Shown here: piece by piece, positions 1-5,173 of the stretch
Layout of the letters: every line of letters begins with the position of its first letter
Position numbering within the stretch: the first letter of the stretch is position 1
DNA from: Thermoanaerobacterales bacterium UBA4877
Lineage (GTDB): Bacteria; Bacillota; Thermoanaerobacteria; Thermoanaerobacterales; UBA4877
Direction of reading: 5' to 3'
DNA: 5,307 nt
NCBI GenBank assembly: GCA_002399345.1
Contig: DHDL01000017.1
Coordinates: 1,016 to 6,322 of the forward strand
Notes under the pieces: model-generated
What the model was told of the DNA's origin: nothing
What the model saw: only the letters and a program-made list of their open reading frames with translations
Database searches by the model: none
Position numbers and translations under genes: made by a program

Positions 1-187
1 CCAAGGCTGCGTAATCATAACCCTTGTATGCGCTGTTGGGTGCATGAAGGGTAAGCGTGAGACTGCGGCCTGATGCCGCCAGCTTTTGTGATAGCTGTTT
101 TACAAATGAGGTGAAGCTATTCTGCACCGATTTTAATTGTTCACTGCTTCCGGTGTAGCCCAGTCCTCCGGGCGCTGCCAGCCTGTC
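1..187 (-). pseudogene. GH18-family (spore-germination/chitinase-like) protein, internal fragment
   Basis: The minus strand is open from about 214 down to the window edge. It reads GGLGYTGSSEQLKSVQNSF, then SFVKQLSQKLAASGRSLTL and LHAPNSAYKGYDYAAL. This matches, from memory, the part of bacterial glycoside hydrolase family 18 proteins (YaaH/SleL-like, peptidoglycan- or chitin-acting, exported) just after the catalytic DxxDxDxE strand: a helix, a strand ending in HxPNSAYKGYDY, then the next helix. The catalytic strand should lie immediately upstream (above about 166), but the residues there (about 166-214, ESPCPKQDRLAAP) do not resemble it and a stop follows at 215-217. No start codon with a ribosome binding site is visible. 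I infer a 5'-truncated gene; its 3' part runs off the window. The family call is fairly sure; whether the rest of the gene is intact elsewhere is unknown. Confidence 0.72.
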
Positions 188-192
188 CTGCT

Positions 193-579
193 TTGGGCAA
201 GGAGATTCCCGCCCTTATCCAGGCTATACCAATCCAGAGCCAGATTTCCGATCATATCGGTGTTACCTGCGGAATCCTGGGGATAGGGTATGCCGAACAG
301 ATTTGTTCAGCTATGACCCTGAAGGGCACCAAGGTATGGCCGCCCATAATGACAGGTGCAGCCTCAAAGGATATAGGCAGCCCATTTACATATACCGAGA
401 TCTTTGCCGAACTTTGTGCAAAGGCAGGCAACGAAAAACTTAATGATAAAATTGCCGTAAGTAAAAAGATGAGCGTGTATAATAGAATTATGGTAAAAAC
501 TACAAATATACTATCACGTAATCATAGATCAATCAATTTATTTGTCACAGAATATGGTTTTGATGTGTTATATAAGTGA
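193..579 (+). pseudogene. fragment of an unrecognised protein
   Basis: The plus-strand frame from about 193 reads like real protein up to about 475: GKEIPALIQAIPIQSQISD, HIGVTCGILGIGYAEQICSA, MTLKGTKVWPPIMTGAASKD, then SPFTYTEIFAELCAK and NEKLNDKIAVSKKM. Codon use is varied and GC-containing, like the neighbouring genes. After about residue 95 the sequence becomes AT-rich and low in information (KTTNILSRNHRSINLF) and stops at 577-579, so the last part is probably not native. The only possible starts are a TTG at 193 and internal ATGs, none with a ribosome binding site, and upstream lies the opposite-strand GH18 fragment. I read this as an internal or C-terminal piece of a larger enzyme brought here by rearrangement. 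I do not recognise the family and assign no function. It overlaps the earliest possible starts of the sigma factor gene. Confidence 0.4.
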
Positions 580-586
580 AAGCGGG

Positions 587-1072
587 GTGAGGCAGATAGA
601 CGGAGAAGTGTTTAAAGAGATATATGAAGAAAATTATAAGAGAGTATGCATGGCCGTACATATTATGGCCGGGCCGGATGCCGAGGACGTAGTGCAGGAA
701 GCATTTATAAAGCTGTACAATGCCCTACCCGCGAATATAGATAATCTGCCGGCCTGGGTGACAAGGGTAGCTATAAACCTTGCAAAAAACCGTATCCGGT
801 CTGATTCAGCCCGAAGGAGAAGGGAGAACGGAACATTGATGGAGAAAGCCGCCTATGTAGATGAAACAGCCCTTTGTCATATAGAAAGACAGGCGGTGAG
901 GAGGGCGCTTAGCAGGATGAAGAGGAGGGATGCCGAGGTGCTTGTGCTGAAATACTCCGGTTATTCCTATAAAGAAATATCGCAGGTACTTAATATAAAA
1001 AAATCATCGGTGGGCACCATTATAGCAAGGGCACAAGCAAAGTTTAAATCTTTGTTTGAAGGAGGTGAATAA
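587..1072 (+). CDS. ECF-type RNA polymerase sigma factor (sigma-70 family)
   Basis: From GTG 587 this is a 161-residue cytoplasmic sigma factor. Region 2 spans about residues 9-77 (FKEIYEENYKRVC, the DAEDVVQEAF helix at 31-40, then the W57-containing -10 recognition helix LPAWVTRVAINLAKNRIR). A short linker leads to region 4 at about 100-157, whose helix-turn-helix (YSYKEISQVLNIKKSSVGTI) reads the -35 element. Region 3 is absent, as in all ECF sigmas. The start is uncertain: the frame is open from TTG 542, with ATGs at 554 and 563 and GTGs at 587 and 608, and none has a good ribosome binding site. I chose 587 because it puts the usual few residues before region 2 and clears the upstream fragment. 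The stop lies 1 nt before the anti-sigma start, so translation is probably coupled. ECF factors usually activate their own operon, but I found no typical ECF promoter upstream. Confidence 0.93.
   Translation: MRQIDGEVFKEIYEENYKRVCMAVHIMAGPDAEDVVQEAFIKLYNALPANIDNLPAWVTRVAINLAKNRIRSDSARRRRENGTLMEKAAYVDETALCHIERQAVRRALSRMKRRDAEVLVLKYSGYSYKEISQVLNIKKSSVGTIIARAQAKFKSLFEGGE
1061..1067 (+). promoter_or_regulatory. ribosome binding site of the anti-sigma gene
   Basis: GGAGGTG lies inside the last codons of the sigma gene and 6 nt before GTG 1074. It decides the start of the anti-sigma factor: the in-frame TTG at 1056 lies upstream of this site and cannot use it. Placing the site inside the sigma gene ties production of the antagonist to that of its target. 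Confidence 0.8.
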
Positions 1073-1073
1073 T

Positions 1074-2168
1074 GTGCACTATACGGAAGGGGCTATACAG
1101 GCTTATTTAGACGGAGAACTGGGGAGGGATGAGGCTAAAAGAATTAAAGAGCACATATACTCCTGCAGCAGTTGCAAAGAAATTTATGATAAACTTAAAG
1201 CAAATCAGGATTTTGCAGAGGATGCTTTTGGCAGGTTTGATGATATTCATGTAAAAGGGATGGCAAAAATAGAAAAAAGGAGGAGTTTTATAGATATGTT
1301 GAACAAATATAAAAAAGGAGCTATAGCTGCCGTTTTGGTGACGGCGGTAGGGATATCCATGACATTCCCACCCGTACAGGCGGCGGCACAGTCATTTCTT
1401 CAGATTTTCAGGGTTAATAAGGTAGCGACGGTTAAGGTGACAGAGCAGGATTTAAGTGAGATACAGAATTCACTGGCTAACCTGGATGGAGGTTCAAGCA
1501 CGTTGGATCTGGATAAATTCGGGGCCCTTACCGCCGATAATATCTCCAGTACTAACCAGGATATGAGTATGGAAGAGGCGCGGGGGTCTGTGGATTTCGA
1601 TATTAAAGAGATTAAAAATCTTCCCTTTAAGGCCGAAGCGACAAATCCGTCCGTGATGAAGCCGGGTTCAATGAAGTTTAAACTCAATACGGACGAGGTA
1701 AATAAGTTTATAAAAAGCCTGGGTGGAAATGCATTGCTTCCAGATGATCTTAACGGCAAGGAGTTTACCGTTAAGCTGGGAGGAGAGGTTACCATGCCTT
1801 ATTCCGGAAGTGATGAATCGGATTATCTTACTCTGACTGAGATTGCCTCCCCGGAGATAGGTGTGCCTGACGGTGTGGATGCTGACTCGGTGAGGAAGAC
1901 AATCTTGCAGCTGCCTTTTATTCCGCAGAATATAAGAGAACAGCTTTCAGGTATTGATGACTGGGAGGATACGCTGCCAGTACCTGCTGATGATGAGCAT
2001 ACCAAGGATATTAACATCAACGGCAAGCCGGGTTTATTGTATCTGTCCGATTATGATGACTATAATTACTATAATGTGGTGTGGGCAGACGACGGCGTAA
2101 TATATAATCTAAACGGTAATTTTAAAAACGAACAAGAGGCAATAAAAACAGCGCGGTCGGTGAGGTGA
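1074..2168 (+). CDS. zinc-finger anti-sigma factor, single-pass membrane protein with extracytoplasmic domain
   Basis: This is a 364-residue protein from GTG 1074. Residues 2-55 form a putative zinc-finger anti-sigma domain (zf-HC2/ZAS type) with the HxxxCxxC signature at H27, C31 and C34, preceded by a typical AIQAYLDGEL helix. This part would bind and hold the sigma factor at the membrane. A single hydrophobic segment at about 82-104 (AIAAVLVTAVGISMTF) follows a basic stretch, so the N-terminus is cytoplasmic. The segment after it, ending FLQIFRVNKV, is common in Firmicute anti-sigma factors. The outer domain, about 250 residues, is acidic and ends in a DUF4367-like module (LYLSDYDDYNYYNVVWADDG near the C-terminus), probably the sensor. 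It lies 1 nt after the sigma gene and 4 nt before the ABC ATPase. The anti-sigma role follows from fold and context; the signal is unknown. Confidence 0.9.
   Translation: MHYTEGAIQAYLDGELGRDEAKRIKEHIYSCSSCKEIYDKLKANQDFAEDAFGRFDDIHVKGMAKIEKRRSFIDMLNKYKKGAIAAVLVTAVGISMTFPPVQAAAQSFLQIFRVNKVATVKVTEQDLSEIQNSLANLDGGSSTLDLDKFGALTADNISSTNQDMSMEEARGSVDFDIKEIKNLPFKAEATNPSVMKPGSMKFKLNTDEVNKFIKSLGGNALLPDDLNGKEFTVKLGGEVTMPYSGSDESDYLTLTEIASPEIGVPDGVDADSVRKTILQLPFIPQNIREQLSGIDDWEDTLPVPADDEHTKDININGKPGLLYLSDYDDYNYYNVVWADDGVIYNLNGNFKNEQEAIKTARSVR
2162..2168 (+). promoter_or_regulatory. ribosome binding site of the ABC ATPase gene
   Basis: GAGGTGA overlaps the TGA stop of the anti-sigma gene and stands 4 nt before ATG 2173. 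This supports that start and coupled translation of the two genes. Confidence 0.7.
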
Positions 2169-2172
2169 CATT

Positions 2173-3108
2173 ATGATTATTGAGACACGGCATTTGACAA
2201 AGATATTTAACGGTAATGGAGGATGCAGGGACGTTACCTTAAGTGTAGACGAGGGTGAGGTTTTTGGATTCTTGGGCCCTAACGGGGCGGGCAAGAGCAC
2301 CCTTATTAAGACCCTTGTCGGGCTCTGCCGGCCCAGTTCGGGGGAGGGAAGCGTGCTCTCGAGGCCGATTGGCGACGTTAATGCGCGCAGGTCCATAGGT
2401 TATCTTCCTGAACTATTTCGTTTTCAGGATTATCTCACGCCGCAGGAGCTGCTCATGTTCCATGCCAGATTGTACAAAATGGATATGAGTGATATAGATG
2501 GCAGGATAGACAAACTGCTGGATTTGTGCGGTATAGGCGATCATAAGAGACAGCAGATAAGGACGTTTAGCAAGGGGATGCAGCAGAGGCTTGGCCTGGC
2601 CTCTGCCTTGCTACCCTCGCCCAAGCTTGTATTTCTGGATGAGCCGACATCCGCTCTGGATCCTGTGGGGCGGAGGGATGTTAGAAATATAATAGAGGTT
2701 TTAAAGAATGACGGAGTCACGGTATTTTTAAATAGCCATCTTTTAAGTGAGGTGGAGCTTACATGTGACCATGTGGCCATTATTGACAATGGACATATAA
2801 TAGCCTCCGGCAGCTTGGATGAGCTGATGAAAAAGAATAAAAAACTGGAGATCAGGCTGGGGGGCGTAGATGATGCCGCGCTATCGGCACTTAAGGATGA
2901 AGGCAGGAAGGTAACCATCCATGGCGGCATACTGGAGATAACTATAGAGGGCGAATCGGAAATACCCGGTATTGTGAGAACCATAGCACAAAACGGTGGC
3001 AATATATATGAGGTGGGTACATCCAAAACTAATCTGGAGGATATATTTATCGGCATGATAGATGAGGAGCGTGAAGGTAGTGGCAGCAATAATAGGGATG
3101 AGCTTTAA
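2173..3108 (+). CDS. ABC transporter ATP-binding protein (ABC-2 exporter type)
   Basis: This 311-residue ATPase powers the membrane partner encoded next. All core motifs are present: Walker A GPNGAGKST at 35-43, the Q-loop region IGYLPE at 75-80 (Glu in place of Gln, common in this subgroup), the signature FSKGMQQR at 132-139, Walker B LVFLDE at 152-157, D-loop SALD at 160-163, and H-loop His189 in NSHLLSE. Residues after about 215 form the C-terminal extension (IRLGG then alternating strands and helices, ending LEDIFIGMIDEE) typical of ABC-2 ATPases such as NatA, YxlF and bacitracin/lantibiotic exporters. The start ATG has a ribosome binding site. The 3' end overlaps the permease gene. The substrate is not readable from the sequence; the sigma/anti-sigma context suggests export of a cell-envelope-active compound or envelope homeostasis. 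Confidence 0.97.
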   Translation: MIIETRHLTKIFNGNGGCRDVTLSVDEGEVFGFLGPNGAGKSTLIKTLVGLCRPSSGEGSVLSRPIGDVNARRSIGYLPELFRFQDYLTPQELLMFHARLYKMDMSDIDGRIDKLLDLCGIGDHKRQQIRTFSKGMQQRLGLASALLPSPKLVFLDEPTSALDPVGRRDVRNIIEVLKNDGVTVFLNSHLLSEVELTCDHVAIIDNGHIIASGSLDELMKKNKKLEIRLGGVDDAALSALKDEGRKVTIHGGILEITIEGESEIPGIVRTIAQNGGNIYEVGTSKTNLEDIFIGMIDEEREGSGSNNRDEL

Positions 3109-3928
3109 AGAGATATACAAAAAGAAAGCCTTTGTGCTGGGTGCGGTTTTGAGCCTGGCTTATTTGTTTCTTTACGGTACAGGGCTTCACCTGCTGTTTA
3201 AAGATATGACCGGGTCTGACCTCTTGAGCAACGCCATGATGCAATCCCAGCTGATATCGGTGGGGCTTTATTTTGCCAGTTTTATAGTGGCTTTGCTGGT
3301 GATTTTGACGTCTTCCGGAAGCATATCCTCCGAGGTTGATAACGGAATAATGTATTCGGTGGCTTCTAAACCGGTTTCGCGGACGGAGATTGTAATGGGG
3401 AAGTTCATAGGTATCGGGTGCATAATGATGTTATATGCGTCCTGCATGTTTTTAGCGGTAATAGGTATAAACGCAATTATGGGGTCCGATCTGCTGCGGG
3501 GAATAGGCATTGCAAAGATTTTAAAGGGCCTGGCCCTGTTTGACCTTATTCCCGTCATACTGCTGTCGTTTACCATACTGGGGTCGACGGCGTTAAATAC
3601 CATAGGTGCGGGCGTTGTATCCATAATACTTTACGGCCTGGCCTCGGTGGGCGGTATGATGGAGCAGATAGGCGCCTCGGTAGGTAATGCAAGCCTTGTC
3701 AATATCGGCATTATATCCGGCCTCATCATGCCTACCGATACTATTTACCGCAAGATGTTTTCCTCCATGCTTGAAATCGAAAGTGGACTCAGCCTGGATA
3801 TCCTGGATATATCCCCTTTTGGCGGCTCGGTATTGGAACCATCGGTGTGGATGGTGCTGTACGCCGCCCTATATGCGGCAGCTATGCTATGGTGCGCCAT
3901 TAGGGTATTTAACAGAAAGGATATATGA
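3062..3928 (+). CDS. ABC-2 type transporter permease
   Basis: This is an integral membrane protein of up to 288 residues, the channel-forming partner of the preceding ATPase. Hydrophobic segments lie at about 24-46, 64-85, 115-139, 152-196 (probably two passes) and 264-282, giving about six passes. Between segments 2 and 3 is the hallmark of ABC-2 permeases, SEVDNGIMYSVASKPVSRTE followed by IVMGKFIG, a cytoplasmic element found in NosY/YxlG-like proteins. The gene overlaps the ATPase gene by 47 nt from ATG 3062. GTG 3071 (MKVVAAIIGMSFKE) and GTG 3080 are alternatives: the GAGGAG at 3064-3069 is too close to 3071 but 10 nt from 3080. I list the outermost start. The predicted product is complete and ends 9 residues after the last membrane segment, in NRKDI. 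It is the last gene of the operon; the next gene has its own promoter. Confidence 0.93.
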   Translation: MRSVKVVAAIIGMSFKEIYKKKAFVLGAVLSLAYLFLYGTGLHLLFKDMTGSDLLSNAMMQSQLISVGLYFASFIVALLVILTSSGSISSEVDNGIMYSVASKPVSRTEIVMGKFIGIGCIMMLYASCMFLAVIGINAIMGSDLLRGIGIAKILKGLALFDLIPVILLSFTILGSTALNTIGAGVVSIILYGLASVGGMMEQIGASVGNASLVNIGIISGLIMPTDTIYRKMFSSMLEIESGLSLDILDISPFGGSVLEPSVWMVLYAALYAAAMLWCAIRVFNRKDI

Positions 3929-3942
3929 GTCATTTATTGACA

Positions 3943-3988
3943 TTAAGTTTAATTTTTGTTATGTTATGACTTATAAGATCAAACTTAA
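3943..3988 (+). terminator. AT-rich hairpin after the permease gene, possible operon terminator
   Basis: TTAAGTTT (3943-3950) pairs with AAACTTAA (3981-3988). After one A-C mismatch, five more pairs (3952-3956 with 3975-3979, one a G-T) extend the stem around an 18-nt loop. It starts 14 nt after the permease stop, the expected place for an end-of-operon structure. It is AT-rich and has no T-run after the stem, so it is a weak candidate. Confidence 0.3.
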
Positions 3989-4042
3989 CATAGTGATGGC
4001 AGCTTTGCAGTTCAATTCGTTCTCCTTTATAAGTGTGGCTTA

Positions 4043-4083
4043 ATCGAGTAGGGAGAAATTTCTTTTCCCTCCCACACCATCGT
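4043..4083 (-). mobile_element. group II intron relic: domain VI and 3' end (minus strand)
   Basis: Read on the minus strand, this begins ACGATGGTGTGGGAGG and ends TCTCCCTACTCGAT. The first part matches 14 of 16 bases of ACGGTGGTGTGAGAGG in the other relic (5113-5128), and the end matches that relic's CTCATACTCGAT. The fold is that of group II intron domain VI: basal GGG/CTC, a bulged adenosine (complement of T4049) seven bases from the 3' end, then AGGGA/TCCCT. The bulged A is where branching occurs in splicing. Only the 3' strand of domain V remains; upstream on the minus strand (above about 4083) there is no domain V hairpin, reverse transcriptase or other intron sequence. On the plus strand the same bases make a good hairpin, AGGGAGAA/TTTTCCCT, inside a GTGTGG/CCACAC pair (4033-4077), which could be mistaken for a terminator. 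Confidence 0.62.
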
Positions 4084-4168
4084 TAAAGAATACATGAAAG
4101 ATACATTTTAACAGAGATAAATGTGTTTTACTTTAAATTGCAATTAGCTCAAACTGTATAAATGGTCC

Positions 4169-4197
4169 TTGACAAGTAATAACTATTATGCTAATAT
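4169..4197 (+). promoter_or_regulatory. sigma-A promoter of the MarR gene
   Basis: A perfect -35 box TTGACA (4169-4174) is followed, after a 17-nt spacer, by the -10 box TAATAT (4192-4197, 4 of 6 consensus bases). It lies 39 nt before ATG 4237, leaving a short leader, and uses the housekeeping sigma factor. The MarR gene is thus independent of the ECF operon upstream. Confidence 0.72.
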
Positions 4198-4208
4198 CTC
4201 TAATAGAG
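4198..4208. promoter_or_regulatory. palindrome CTCTaatAGAG, candidate MarR operator
   Basis: Two 4-base arms around a 3-base centre start at the base after the -10 box and cover the expected transcription start. A second short palindrome, TAGCTA, follows at 4210-4215. MarR proteins usually repress their own gene from such sites, so autoregulation is a fair inference. The arms are shorter than in typical MarR operators (about 16-20 bp in all), so the true site may extend over both. Confidence 0.4.
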
Positions 4209-4236
4209 TTAGCTATCTTCGTTAGGAAGTGACGCA

Positions 4237-4659
4237 ATGGACTATCGACACATGGCTGAGAAATTATTAGATATAAGGGCGAATATGCCACAGATAAAAG
4301 CAGAGCGCCAGCTTTCAAAAATGATGATCGGTGAAAATTTTGCACTGAATTATTTGGCGTCCAACAATAATGAAGCTTATCCAAAGGATCTGAGTAAAAG
4401 CATGATGGTCAGCAGTGCCCGGATTGCAGTGATATTAAAGCAACTTGAAAGAGATGGCTTAATTACAAGAACAGTAGATGCACAGGATAACCGTAAGGTC
4501 ATCGTCAGACTAACGGATAAAGGCGCTCATTTAATTGAAAAAGATCGATCAGTATTATTAGAAGGCTTGGTGGAGATGTTGGAATATCTCGGTCCAGAAG
4601 ATGCTGAGGCATACATCCGGATTCGGAGAAAGCTTTTGAAGATGATGTTAGAAAAATAA
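4237..4659 (+). CDS. MarR-family transcriptional regulator
   Basis: This is a 140-residue cytoplasmic DNA-binding protein that acts as a dimer and usually represses an exporter or stress gene until a ligand binds. Helices at the N-terminus (residues 1-30) and C-terminus (about 97-140) form the dimer interface. The winged helix-turn-helix lies between: a scaffold helix around 33-45, the recognition helix at about 59-70 (SSARIAVILKQLERDG), and the wing at 78-91 with the conserved DxxDNRK pattern (D81, D84, R86), then RLTDKG. The start ATG has AGGA 9 nt upstream (4224-4227). Length and motifs are complete. Its codons are more AT-rich than those of the sigma/ABC operon, suggesting a different history. 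Close relatives, as I recall, sit directly before multidrug ABC exporter genes; here that gene is missing. The ligand and target are unknown. Confidence 0.95.
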   Translation: MDYRHMAEKLLDIRANMPQIKAERQLSKMMIGENFALNYLASNNNEAYPKDLSKSMMVSSARIAVILKQLERDGLITRTVDAQDNRKVIVRLTDKGAHLIEKDRSVLLEGLVEMLEYLGPEDAEAYIRIRRKLLKMMLEK

Positions 4660-4664
4660 ATCAG

Positions 4665-4694
4665 ATTAACCTACGGCATGGGTCGTAGGTTAAT
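4665..4694. terminator. 11-bp perfect stem after MarR, probable terminator or attenuator
   Basis: ATTAACCTACG (4665-4675) pairs perfectly with CGTAGGTTAAT (4684-4694) around an 8-nt loop, starting 5 nt after the MarR stop. There is no T-run after it on the plus strand (TAAAAC). On the minus strand it is followed by a T-rich stretch (GATTTATTTTTC), so it could also stop transcription coming from the right. If a second gene once followed MarR (see 4781-4800), the hairpin would have set the ratio between the two. Confidence 0.5.
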
Positions 4695-4780
4695 TAAAAC
4701 TATGATTGCTAACGAATTTACGTTTTTCAATTAGTAATTTGATACAAGGGAGCAGCAGGTAAGTAAACATCCTGAAATTG

Positions 4781-4800
4781 AGGAGGTGTTTTTTATGCTA
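4781..4800 (+). other. orphan ribosome binding site and ATG of a lost downstream gene
   Basis: AGGAGGTG (4781-4788) stands 6 nt before ATG 4795, an ideal translation start. The frame then runs only 11 codons (MLVLDRPYHKY) to a stop, and from about 4798 these bases are the complement of the broken minus-strand gene. I infer that this is the 5' end of the gene that once followed MarR, perhaps an ABC exporter, joined at about 4797-4800 to unrelated sequence. The ATG could instead be chance. Confidence 0.4.
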
Positions 4801-5010
4801 GTTCTGGATCGGCCTTACCATAAATATTAGCGGTGGTCCTGACCTTGTAGTTTACCTTCTTTCCATTATTTTCAATGAACTCAACGATTTTGGGAATATA
4901 GCTCTTTTATCTTGCATTCGCCGTGTTTGGTCCCATCAAAAATGACCTCGCCCGTTTTATCCATGACGCAAAAAAACGGGAATATGCTTGAAACCATATT
5001 TCTCGTTGGC
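4793..5010 (-). pseudogene. broken gene fragment, thioredoxin-like at best, two frameshifts
   Basis: Three minus-strand frames join into one sensible peptide of about 73 residues: ANEKYGFKHIPVF (5010-4972), then VMDKTGEVIFDGTKHGECKI and KELYSQ (about 4968-4892), then IVEFIENNGKKVNYKVRTTA and NIYGKADPELA with a TAA stop at 4793-4795. The first shift lies in a run of seven A (plus strand 4970-4976), the second in a run of four T (4888-4891); each is mended by removing one base. Upstream of 5010 an in-frame TAG (5011-5013) and no start show that the 5' part is gone. The pattern HIPVF-x-VMDKTGEVIFDG resembles the proline loop and following strands of thioredoxin-like proteins, but this is a guess and I do not name a family. 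The last codons overlap the orphan ATG of the plus strand, so the native C-terminus may also be lost. Confidence 0.45.
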
Positions 5011-5079
5011 CTATGTGGCAGTTTATAGGTACAAATTATATATAATCATAACTAACTATTATATGAAAACCTGTGAAAA

Positions 5080-5164
5080 TTAAGGAATCACCGTGTGTGC
5101 CGAACGGTACACACGGTGGTGTGAGAGGTCGATAGGTGAATTAATAATCAACCTCATACTCGAT
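5080..5164 (+). mobile_element. group II intron relic: domains V and VI and 3' end (plus strand)
   Basis: The hairpin at 5089-5118 (CACCGTGTGTGCC, loop GAAC, GGTACACACGGTG) followed by GTGTGAGAGG and, 35 nt on, ATACTCGAT has the layout and wording of the 3' end of bacterial group II introns. Domain V is the catalytic hairpin. Domain VI follows, with basal GAG/CTC (5123-5125 with 5159-5161) and the branch adenosine A5158 bulged seven bases before the putative 3' splice end at 5164. No reverse transcriptase, domain I or GTGCG-type 5' end lies upstream; before about 5080 the sequence is AT-rich and unrelated. It is therefore a 5'-truncated relic. Domain V also seems damaged (see findings). The 3' end abuts the end of feoB, which is on the opposite strand. 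The hairpin may now serve to end feoB transcription. Confidence 0.72.
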
Positions 5165-5173
5165 TAATTACTA

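Noticed and set aside
1400..2026. Minus-strand open frames opposite the anti-sigma gene
   Set aside because: Serine- and leucine-rich translations without domains or ribosome binding sites, fully covered by a well-supported plus-strand gene.
2520..3900. GTGCG strings as possible group II intron 5' ends
   Set aside because: The occurrences (near 2525, 3140, 3605 and 3892) all lie inside intact coding sequence of the ABC genes.
3940..4042. Minus-strand peptide ATLIKENELNCKAAITMLSL after the left intron tail, as a possible interrupted gene (exon)
   Set aside because: Only about 22 codons before a stop, no recognisable family, and nothing that continues it on the other side of the relic.
3687..4043. 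Plus-strand open frame overlapping the permease end
   Set aside because: Most of it lies inside the permease gene in another frame, its composition is that of a shadow frame, and its tail runs through the noncoding hairpin region.
4033..4077. Plus-strand terminator of the permease operon (GTGTGG/CCACAC with inner AGGGAGAA/TTTTCCCT)
   Set aside because: There is no T-run after the stem, and the same bases read on the minus strand match the other intron tail over 14 of 16 bases and carry the domain VI branch-point layout.
4101..4127. ACATTT/AAATGT inverted repeat before the MarR promoter
   Set aside because: Six-base AT-only-style arms in AT-rich intergenic DNA are expected by chance; too far from the MarR -35 box to argue for an operator.
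4795..4830. Small peptide gene of 11 codons (MLVLDRPYHKY) with an excellent ribosome binding site
   Set aside because: Its codons after the first few are the complement of a coherent minus-strand protein fragment, so the frame is best read as a junction and not as a peptide gene.
5089..5118. Simple rho-independent terminator for feoB
   Set aside because: The hairpin is strong, but the GGTGGTGTGAGAGG and ACTCGAT context and the bulged branch A fit a group II intron end much better. On the feoB strand the bases after the stem (ATTCCTTAATTTTC) are only mildly T-rich. A secondary terminator role is still possible.
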